This document shows positions 45,347 to 53,900 of a stretch of DNA of 64,000 nucleotides, in pieces. The notes beneath the pieces were generated by a model, which saw only the letters and a list, made by a program, of their open reading frames with translations, was not told the DNA's origin and ran no database searches. Where the stretch lies: the NCBI GenBank assembly GCA_002436085.1, contig DIXT01000030.1, positions 65,260-129,259 on the forward strand. The letters run 5' to 3'. The stretch's first letter is position 1, and every line of letters starts with the position of its first letter. Origin of the DNA: Anaerolineaceae bacterium UBA6073. Its GTDB lineage: Bacteria; Chloroflexota; Anaerolineae; Anaerolineales; Anaerolineaceae. Position numbers and translations under genes: made by a program.

Positions 45347-45831
45347 ATGTACATAAGACGTCAGATTGAAGAAACATCTCCAGAAGTTCAGCAATATTCC
45401 CGGTTCTGTTTTTAGCCGGACCCAGAAAGACAGGACAGAGCGCGGTATTGCAGCATCTGGCACAGTCTAATAGAAAGCATGTGTCCCTGGACAACCCGGC
45501 AATCAGAGAATCGGCGATTTCTCCACTTGATTTTTTTCAACGTTTTACACCTCCGCTAATCTTGGACAAGATCCAATACGCACCTCAGCCATTCCCATGT
45601 ATCAAAATAATTGTGGATGAATATCAGGAGAATGGCTTATTTTGGCTGACGGGCTCCTAAGTGTTTCAGATGATCCAAAATTTGCAGGAATATCTGGCGA
45701 TTCAGATCAGCCTGTTGAGGTTGTGTAATTTTTCGCAGGCTGAGCAAGAAGGGCGGGTAGCATTGCCTTTTCCACCTGATAAGGAAGGAATAATCAATGC
45801 GTCATCGCTTGCCCGATCCAAACAGGAGTAA
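45347..45831 (+). pseudogene. decayed, shortened paralogue of the AAA_14/DUF4143 ATPase
   Basis: From ATG the start MYIRRQIEET matches the intact gene at 40385, then a frameshift follows in the first 20 codons, Walker A has become GPRKTGQS (Lys lost), and CAG/CAA of WLTGSQ is TAA at 45658-45660. The alignment continues with VFQMIQNLQE and FSQAEQEGRVALPFPPD and ends near residue 165 of 404; the DUF4143 part is absent. A dead duplicate. Confidence 0.85.
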
Positions 45832-46226
45832 ATAACTGTGCCTCTACTATGTTGTATTATTCTGCAAGCGATATCAATAGCATGCCTATCCAATTGTCTA
45901 TTTTTCTCGGATCGTCGGCCGGCGATTTTCCAGAAAACCTCATGCAGCTGCCCGGCTTTCTGGGAAGGGTGGACGCGCCGATTAGGCGCGAACTTGCGGC
46001 AAGTGCCATACTGTGGTATATTCCTACCATTGTAAAACTTTGTGTTAGTTGAACTGAATAATAGCTTTCAACGGACCAGGTGAAGCCTGGTTTTCTAATG
46101 TCAATTGACCGCTCCTGATTATTAAATGGGATAACTGCGCAGCAGGGCGAGGGAGTGGGCGCGTTTGATCGAAACGCGTAAGGCGCCGTACCATTGCGAA
46201 GCTTGCTTCGCGTAAAGGAATATTTC
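45832..46226. other. non-coding region before the DEAD-box helicase
   Basis: About 390 bases without a supported gene. It holds a weak hairpin with T-run at 46075-46096 (ACCAGG/CCTGGT) and a palindrome GCGAAGC-TT-GCTTCGC at 46196-46211 close to the helicase start, which may affect its translation. Confidence 0.4.
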
Positions 46227-47540
46227 GTGGATTTTGATAATTTTGCTTTTCACCCGCAAATTAAAGCGGGCATTTCAGCGGCTGATTATGCCGACCCAAC
46301 CCCAATTCAGGAAAAAACCATTCCGGTCATTATGGCAGGTAAGGACGTCCTGGGCCTTGCTCAGACCGGAACAGGAAAGACGGCTGCCTTTGTGCTCCCG
46401 ATCCTGCAGCAGCTCATGCGCGGTCCGCGCGGCAAACTGCGGGCTTTGATTCTTGCGCCCACGCGCGAACTGGCCGAACAGACGCATACCTTCATCAAAC
46501 TGCTTGGCCGCCAGACAGGCCTGCGCAGTATCACCATCTACGGCGGGGTCGGGCAAAAACCGCAGAAAGACGCCCTGAAAGAAGGCGTGGATATCGTGGT
46601 CGCTTGCCCGGGCCGTCTTCTGGACTTGAAAAACCAGGGCGCGCTCGACCTGAGCCGCATCCAGATTCTGGTTCTGGATGAAGCGGATCAAATGTTTGAT
46701 ATGGGCTTTTTACCTTCCATCCGCCGCATCATCGCAATGCTCCCCCAAAACCGCCAGACCCTGCTTTTCTCAGCAACGATGCCGGAAGAAATTCGCAAGC
46801 TGGCCAACCAGATTCTACATAACCCGGTGACCATCGAAATCAGCATCAGCGAGCCCTTGAATACGATTACGCACGCGGTTTACCTGGCTGAACCTGCCCG
46901 CAAAGAGGAAATGCTCCTGAACCTGCTCAAAGAGGCTGGCGATGGCAGCGTGCTGGTTTTTATCCGCACAAAACACCGTGCCAAAAAGCTGGCGTTTGAG
47001 CTGCAGCAAGCCGGGGTCTCCGCTACGTCGCTGCAGGGCAACCTTTCGCAATCCCAGCGCGACACAGCCATGCGCGCTTTCCGGTTCGGCAAGGTGCAAG
47101 TTCTGGTCGCCACCGATATTGCCGCCCGCGGGATTGACGTCTCGCGCGTCTCGCATGTGATTAACTATGACCTTCCGGATACCCCGGAAGCCTACACCCA
47201 CCGCACCGGCCGGACAGGGCGCATGGAGCGCCTGGGAACCGCGCTCTCGCTTGTCTCCCAGGAAGACCTGGGTATGCTGCGCACGATTGAACGCCTGATG
47301 GGGCAGAAGCTGGAAGTGCGCAAAATGGACGGGTTTGAGACGAGTTTCAATATCAATAGCCCGGCGTTGAAGGTCGTCAAGCAAACGAACAGAAAACCGG
47401 ACAGCGTCAAGGTCTCGCGCCTGAATGATGTGAGCCCCAGCGCGCGGAGAAAACCAGCCAGTGAGAACCCGAAATCCGCGGGGCTTCCGCAGAAGAGTCC
47501 GCGCAGGGTCTACAACAAAAACCGCTTTTCGTCGTACTAA
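46227..47540 (+). CDS. DEAD-box RNA helicase, RhlE-like
   Basis: 437 residues. Q motif FDNFAFHPQI...PTPIQEKTIP, motif I AQTGTGKT, PTRELAEQ, motif II VLDEADQMFDMGF, motif III SAT, IAARGIDV and HRTGRTGR, then a basic tail of about 65 residues rich in Lys/Arg/Ser. Unwinds structured RNA in ribosome assembly or decay. I chose GTG at 46227 after AAAGGAA; the frame is open upstream to 46194 but lacks a ribosome site there. Confidence 0.92.
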   Translation: MDFDNFAFHPQIKAGISAADYADPTPIQEKTIPVIMAGKDVLGLAQTGTGKTAAFVLPILQQLMRGPRGKLRALILAPTRELAEQTHTFIKLLGRQTGLRSITIYGGVGQKPQKDALKEGVDIVVACPGRLLDLKNQGALDLSRIQILVLDEADQMFDMGFLPSIRRIIAMLPQNRQTLLFSATMPEEIRKLANQILHNPVTIEISISEPLNTITHAVYLAEPARKEEMLLNLLKEAGDGSVLVFIRTKHRAKKLAFELQQAGVSATSLQGNLSQSQRDTAMRAFRFGKVQVLVATDIAARGIDVSRVSHVINYDLPDTPEAYTHRTGRTGRMERLGTALSLVSQEDLGMLRTIERLMGQKLEVRKMDGFETSFNINSPALKVVKQTNRKPDSVKVSRLNDVSPSARRKPASENPKSAGLPQKSPRRVYNKNRFSSY

Positions 47541-47545
47541 ACCCA

Positions 47546-47578
47546 AGCCGTCAATCCCCAGGATTGGCGGCTGTTTCT
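47546..47578 (+). terminator. Rho-independent terminator of the helicase gene
   Basis: AGCCGTCAATCC / GGATTGGCGGCT stem with one wobble, CCAG-type loop, then GTTTCTT. Confidence 0.75.
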
Positions 47579-47761
47579 TGTCAGTCAGTTGACGATGCAG
47601 AAAAACAGCAGTCGGGAGGGCTCAAGCTCCATCTTAGTCTGAAAGCAATCCCGGCGAGCTTGCGCATTAAATTGCGCGTTTGGGTCCACAAGCGGCTTTC
47701 TCCGGTATAATCATCAGATGTATCGCCGGGGCGAAGAACACCTCGTGACCAATGAAGGAGA

Positions 47762-49222
47762 ATGACTGTGAAGCAGGAACTTAAAAAGAATATTGATAGC
47801 CTCATGGCGCAAGGAGCCACCTATGTGGACGCGCGCTGGTACCCCACAGAGGAAAGCAACAGCCTGATGATGTGGAATGGCAACCTCAAGGACCTTTCCG
47901 CCTCTTCCCAGAGCGGGGTGGGGGTGCGCGTGCTGTATCACGGCGCGTGGGGCTTTTCCGCCGCGTCCAGCCTGGAAGATACCGCTGCGATTTTTGGGAA
48001 AGCGCTGGACAACGCCCGTACGGCAGCTGAACGGGTGGACTTCCCGGTGCGCCTGGCGGAGAAGGACGCTGTCCGGGCATCTTTTTCCAGCCCGAACCTG
48101 ATTGATCCCTTCACGGTTCCGCTGACGGATAAACTGGAATTCCTGCGGATGATGGATGCCAAACTGAACCAGCCCGGGGTCGCGCAGCGCGTTGCGGCTC
48201 TGGACTTTGTCAAACGCCAGATTGTGTTCCTGGACTCGGAAGGCAGCGAAATCGAGAAAACCATTATCGACGTGTTCCCATCCTTCCAGGTGATGGGGGT
48301 CGACAAAGATGGCGAAGTCCAGGCGCGCAAGTACAAATCTGCCCGCCTGGGGAACACCCGCGGCTGGGAATCGCTGGACCCTGAATATTTCTCCGCTACC
48401 GCGGAACGGCTGGTGCGCGAGCTGAACCAGCTGCTGGTAGCCGAAAACTGCCCGAAGGACGAACGCTCCGTGATCCTCCTGCCCGGCATCATGTTCCTGC
48501 AAACCCACGAAACCATCGGGCACCCTTTGGAGCTTGACCGTATTCTCGGCTATGAGCTGGCTTTCGCTGGCGGTTCTTTTGTGCGCCTGGAAGATTTTGG
48601 CAGCCTGCGCTATGGTTCCGAAAAGCTGACCGTCCGCGCGGATGCCACCCTGGAAAATTCCCCCGGCAGTTTTGGCTTTGACGACGACGGCGTGCCGGCG
48701 CAAAACAACCTGCTGATTGACAAAGGCATTCTGGTTGGCGCGATCAGCGGCAGGCAAATGGTGGAAGAAGCCAATGCCAGAGCTCACCGCCAAATCTTCA
48801 GCGGCAGCAGCGGCGCTAACCGCGCCACCGCCTTCTACCGCGTCCCGATAGAGCGCATGACCAATATTAATGTGGATCCCGGGACGGACGGCGACCTGAA
48901 CGACATCGTGCGCGGCACGGAACGCGGCGTCATCCTGGACGGCGAAAAAAGCTGGTCGATCGGCTCCAACCGTGAGCAGTTCCACTTTGCCACCGATATT
49001 GGCTGGCTGGTGGAGGATGGGGAGATCAAGGGCGTGCTGAAAAACACCACCTACAAAGGCGACACGCTCAAGTTCTATAATTCGCTTTCCGCGGTTGGGG
49101 ATGAACGCACCTGGGAAGTGATGTACGTGGATAACTGCGGCAAAGGGCAGCCCAACCAGATTATGCAGCTGGGGCACGGCGTGCCGGTCTGCCGCTTTGA
49201 TCATGTGACGGTAGGAGAATAA
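47762..49222 (+). CDS. tldD: metalloprotease TldD
   Basis: 486 residues. Catalytic subunit of the TldD-TldE (PmbA) protease, which degrades or matures peptides. Zn motif HETIGHPLELDRI (HExxGH..E-x-D) at about residues 247-259, then FDDDGVPAQ and the C-terminal GSNREQFHFATDIGWLVEDGEIKGVLKN. GGAGA before ATG. The tldE partner begins two bases after its stop. Confidence 0.9.
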   Translation: MTVKQELKKNIDSLMAQGATYVDARWYPTEESNSLMMWNGNLKDLSASSQSGVGVRVLYHGAWGFSAASSLEDTAAIFGKALDNARTAAERVDFPVRLAEKDAVRASFSSPNLIDPFTVPLTDKLEFLRMMDAKLNQPGVAQRVAALDFVKRQIVFLDSEGSEIEKTIIDVFPSFQVMGVDKDGEVQARKYKSARLGNTRGWESLDPEYFSATAERLVRELNQLLVAENCPKDERSVILLPGIMFLQTHETIGHPLELDRILGYELAFAGGSFVRLEDFGSLRYGSEKLTVRADATLENSPGSFGFDDDGVPAQNNLLIDKGILVGAISGRQMVEEANARAHRQIFSGSSGANRATAFYRVPIERMTNINVDPGTDGDLNDIVRGTERGVILDGEKSWSIGSNREQFHFATDIGWLVEDGEIKGVLKNTTYKGDTLKFYNSLSAVGDERTWEVMYVDNCGKGQPNQIMQLGHGVPVCRFDHVTVGE

Positions 49223-49224
49223 CC

Positions 49225-50610
49225 ATGCAGCACAATGTCATCGCTTTACTGCAGGAACTGCGCGCGTATGCCCTGGAGAAAGGTATCCAGGCAGCCATTT
49301 TTTACCACGAGGAAGAAAGCTACCTGATGCGTTTCGCGAATTCTGCCATCTCGCTGAACACGAACGAACATCTCGTCCGGCTGCAGATAAGCGTGTTTGA
49401 CGGAAACAGACGCGCTGATACCATGCTCTTAGCTGATCCCGGCCAAATTGAGCCGCTGAAGCGCGGGATTGACGTGGCCGCCGAGATGGCAGGCTTTGCC
49501 GAGCCGCTTTCGTACACCCCCAGCATTCCCGTCTATACTGAGAGCGTGATAGATATGCAAGCTTACGACCCGTTCCTGGCGTGCATCACCAACGCTGAAC
49601 GCCTGGAGTTTTTTAACACGCTCGCCCGCGGCCTGGAAACCGAGGAGCTCAAACTTTCGGGTGTCTTTTCAAATGGGATTACCACTACCGCCCAAATCAG
49701 CACCGAAAGCGAACACACGCAGTATTTTGCCTGCACCGATGCTTCCATTACCGCGGTGCTTTCGCACCAGACGCTTAAGTGGGAAGTGAACGCGCTGCAG
49801 TCCGCCCAGGCGAAGACTGACCTGGACGCGGAGCGCCTGCGCGGTGAACTGGCTTTCCTGGTGCGCCAGTACAGCGAACAGCCCGCCGTCCAACTGCCGC
49901 TGGGTAAGTACACTGTTGTATTTGGCTCGGCGGCTGTGGGGGATATCCTGGATATGCTTAACTGGTTTGGACCCAACGGCGGGATGATGAAGCGCGGCTA
50001 CTCTTTCCTGAGCGAAGCGCAATTGGGCAAACAGGTGTTCTCTCCCCTGTTCACGCTGACGGATGACCCGCGCTGCCTGCCAACCTACCCGGTCTCGCGC
50101 GACCTGATGGGCAAACTCCGCGAACGCTTCCCGCTCTTTGAAGCGGGCGTGTTGAAGGCCTTCTTCTGGAACCAGGACGACGCGGACGAGTTTGGCGCGG
50201 AACCTACCGGCCACAGCGTCTATCACAACAACCTGGTGCTTTCCGGCGGCGAAAAAGCGCTTGGCAGCCTGGAAGAACTGGCAGCCCTGCCGCGCGAGGA
50301 AGACATCCTCTACATCCCCTACCTGCATTACATGAACATCGTCAACCCGACCGCCGGCATCCTCACGGGCAGTTCGCGCTTTGGCGCGCTGCTGCTGCGC
50401 AAGGACGGCAGCGTGGCGGTGCCCTATAACGTGCGCATCACGCAGAGCTTCGCGGATTTGTTCGGGGAGCGTCTGGCATGGCTTTCGCGCGAACAATGCG
50501 CGTATAACGTCTCGAACAGCTACGGGATGCGCAACCCGCGCGCGCTGCTCGTGCCGCGCTTTTTATGCGTCAGAGGTATCGAAATATCGCATTCCAACAA
50601 CTCTTATTAA
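49225..50610 (+). CDS. pmbA: TldE/PmbA protease partner
   Basis: 461 residues. Homologous to TldD but without the HExxH zinc motif, as expected of the non-catalytic subunit. Features: FANSAISLNTNEHLVRLQISVFDG near 32-55 (quoted in part), VVFGSAAVGDILDML, and the C-terminal part with HYMNIVNPTAGILTGSSRFGALL. ATG follows GGAGAATAACC inside the end of tldD. More divergent than TldD, but the pairing makes the assignment good. Confidence 0.82.
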   Translation: MQHNVIALLQELRAYALEKGIQAAIFYHEEESYLMRFANSAISLNTNEHLVRLQISVFDGNRRADTMLLADPGQIEPLKRGIDVAAEMAGFAEPLSYTPSIPVYTESVIDMQAYDPFLACITNAERLEFFNTLARGLETEELKLSGVFSNGITTTAQISTESEHTQYFACTDASITAVLSHQTLKWEVNALQSAQAKTDLDAERLRGELAFLVRQYSEQPAVQLPLGKYTVVFGSAAVGDILDMLNWFGPNGGMMKRGYSFLSEAQLGKQVFSPLFTLTDDPRCLPTYPVSRDLMGKLRERFPLFEAGVLKAFFWNQDDADEFGAEPTGHSVYHNNLVLSGGEKALGSLEELAALPREEDILYIPYLHYMNIVNPTAGILTGSSRFGALLLRKDGSVAVPYNVRITQSFADLFGERLAWLSREQCAYNVSNSYGMRNPRALLVPRFLCVRGIEISHSNNSY

Positions 50611-50789
50611 GGAAAGCGAGCTATAATCAAAGCCTGGGAAGCCCCCAAGGTTATTTTTGTCAACCGGCAGCTTGTTTTTTTGTTCAGGTGGTATACTATT
50701 AGAACTCGCATAGAGTAATCTGTGTGTTTCTTTGTACATTAAACGCTTTCGCAAAACGCAGGTACTTATTACAAAAGGAGGAGCAATAT

Positions 50790-50837
50790 TTGCCGCAAAA
50801 CAAATCGCTTCCAAACCCTCAGCCCACAGGTTGTTAA
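50790..50837 (+). CDS. possible 15-residue leader peptide
   Basis: AAAGGAGGAG, a near-perfect ribosome site, lies seven bases before TTG, which opens MPQNKSLPNPQPTGC and stops at TAA, 73 bases before the protease gene. It may be a leader peptide or a chance Shine-Dalgarno. A TATACT at 50693-50698 could be the -10 box. Confidence 0.25.
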   Translation: MPQNKSLPNPQPTGC

Positions 50838-50910
50838 CCAATATGTTTGTCTGGTCTGAGAAAATCTCGTCTCCGTCACAAATCCAAACTTAAACCAATG
50901 GAGTGAACTC

Positions 50911-53900
50911 ATGAGATCGAAAACTATCCGAATCCTAGCATTAATCATAGTTCTGGCGATGATCGCCTCCCCGGTCAGCGGCCTAAGGCTTAATACCGTC
51001 GAAGCCCAGGGCGGCCTGCCCGGGCGCAGCGATCTGGTCCCCACCGGTCATACCCCGGTTGATAAATATTCAGCTGTCGACGCGGGCGATGTCGTCGACA
51101 AAACCGAAGTCTCGCGCTACATTGTGCTCTTCGAAGGCGCTTCGCTTTCCAGAGCCAAGGGCAGCGCGGGCATCAACAGCATCGAAGGCCAGAACTACCT
51201 GGACAGCCTGGCAGTCAACCGCCAGACAATGCTGACCAAGGCGGAAAGCCTGCTCGGGCGTTCCATTCAAGTCCGTTACATCTATGACGTGATTTTGAAC
51301 GGCGTCTCTGTTGAACTGAGCGCGCAGGAAGCCGAAGAGCTGCAAAGCCTGCCCGGCATCCGCAAGGTCCTCAAAGACCAGGACTACACCTATACCACCG
51401 ACGCTGGTCCCGAATGGATTGGCGCAGGCGATATTTGGGACGGCACCGCTGTTCCCGCTGCCGTGGGCACCAAGGGCGAAGGCGTGCTGGTTGGTATCCT
51501 GGATGGCGGCATCAACTTTGACCATCCTTCCTTTAGCGACACACCTGACGACGGCTTTGTCTACTCATGGACCGGCGATTATCTGGGCGTCTGCGCCCCT
51601 GCTGGCGATCCTGATTATGCCGATGCCTGTAACGACAAAGTAGTCGGCGCCTGGAGCTATACCTACGACGCTCCCTCCGATTTTGTGACCCCGGAAGATG
51701 CGGAAGGCCACGGCTCCCATACCGCCAGCACGGTGGCCGGTAATTTTGTGGATGTGGATTTCTACGGCACCGAGGTCACCATCTCCGGCGTCGCCCCGCA
51801 CGCCCAAATTATCGCCTACGATGTGTGCTACCCGACCCCTTCGGGCGGCCAGTGCGCGGGTGAGGATTCCGTTGCCGCTGTCCAGCAGGCTATTCTGGAC
51901 GGCGTGGATGTGATTAACTACTCCATCTCCGGCGGTGAATATCCGTACAGCGACGGCGTGGAACTGGCATTCCTGGATGCCACTGCCGCGGGCGTTACCG
52001 TCTCCACTTCCGCTGGCAACAGCGGCCCGGGTGCTGCAACCGTTGCGCATCGCTCCCCCTGGCTGCTCAGCACCGCTGCCACCTCCCATAACCGCAAGTT
52101 CACCAGCGAGGTGGACTTCTCCAATCCACTGTATGAAAACATCCTCACGCTTGCCGGTGAAAACCCCTTCACCACGGATGTTATAAACAGCGATGTAATC
52201 TATGCTGGTGAAAATTCTGGTAATGACCTGGGCTGCGTTGCCTTCCCGGCAGAATTCTTCAAAGACAGCATTGCCCTGATTAAGCGCGGCACGTGTACCT
52301 TTAGTGAAAAGATCCTAAATGCCGAAGCCGCGGGTGCTGCTGGCGTTTTGCTCTTCACCGACGACCGGGCTCCCGTCGCACCGGGCGTCTCCGGCACGAC
52401 CATCCCCGGCGTGATGCTGGATATCCCCGGAACCGTTGGCGACGCGCTCGCCGCCTGGGTTGCCAGCACGGCGGATGAGAATGTCAGCATTTCCGCTTTC
52501 GGCGCCCTGCATTCAGATGATTATGCTGATATTATGGCGGACTTCAGCTCCCGCGGTCCAAACACGACCTTTGACGTGCTGAAACCTGACATCGCCGCCC
52601 CCGGCCTGGAAATCCTGGCCGCCGTTGCGGATGGGACGATTGCGCCCAGCCCCGAGTATGAACTCGACTTGTATCAGGGTACTTCAATGTCCAGCCCGCA
52701 CGATGCTGGCGCTGCCGCGCTGCTGACCGCGCTGCACCCGGATTGGACCCCCGCGGAAATCAAGTCCGCGCTGATGCTGACAGCTTACGATATGCTGCTC
52801 AAGGAAGACAAAACCACCGCCGCCGATCCCTTTGACATTGGCGCCGGCCGCATCCAGCTCGAAATGGCTGGTCTGACCGGTCTGGTGATGGATGAGTCTA
52901 TTGATAACTACGAAGCTGCCGACCCGGACCTGGGGGGAGACGTCCGCACCCTCAACACTGCCAGCGTGTACAACAGCGCTTGCGTGGGTGAGTGCAGTTG
53001 GACGCGCACCTTTACCAGTGTTGCTGACCTGCCCGCAGCGTATACAGTGTTTGCTCCAGACTGGATCACCGTTGCCCCAGCCAGCTTTACGATTAACCCC
53101 GGCGCGTCGCAGGAAATTACCATCACCGCGGATATTTCGGCTTACGAACCCGGCGAGTGGATTTTTGCGAACATTGAATTCCTGACCGACAGCACCTTTG
53201 CTGCTGGGGATCCGGTTGTCGCCCTTTCTCAGGATTTCACGGAGGCAACCTTCCCACCAACTGGTTGGGCAATCTATGACATTGACACTGGTGATCCAAG
53301 CCCGTCCAATTGGGCCAGAGCTACGGATCAGTCCAGCAGCGCGCCTGCATCGGCAAAACATCAATATGACTGCACCCAGAACCAGGAGGGTTGGTTGGTG
53401 TCCCCCCAGATCGCCATACCTGCGGACGGAATTACCTTCTTGAGTTTCAAACAGCGTGGCTACTATGTTGTCGACTTGGTCTATCACGGCATCATGGTCT
53501 CGACTGGTTCCGGAGACCCGACTGCCGGAGCTTTTGTCGAACTCGCTCAACCAGCTGATCCGCCCGAAGATGCCTGGTCAACGACACCCATCAGCGTCGA
53601 TCTTTCCGCCTACGCCGGCCAAAGCATTTACGTTGCCTTTAAGTACACGGGTGATTGTGCTGACGACTGGTGGGTGGATGACATTCTTGTCGCCACTCTA
53701 CAAGCCGGCGCACCCATCTCTGATGTGGCCATCCCCGCCGCAGTTCTGCCCGCAGCTGGCAACCTGCCCGCTCTGGCCAAGTTTGAAACCCACCGCGATG
53801 CCGGCGGCGACACTCTCGAGGATTTGGTCGCTGTCGAAATCACCGACCTGACCGTGGACAAATACGGCTGGGCCAAGGGCGAACTGAACGAAATTCAATT

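Noticed and set aside
45838..46052. Short frames before the helicase gene
   Set aside because: No ribosome site, no family, no continuity; treated as non-coding.
47714..49204. 496-codon minus-strand frame opposite tldD
   Set aside because: Shadow frame in GC-rich coding DNA; the plus strand carries the full TldD motifs.
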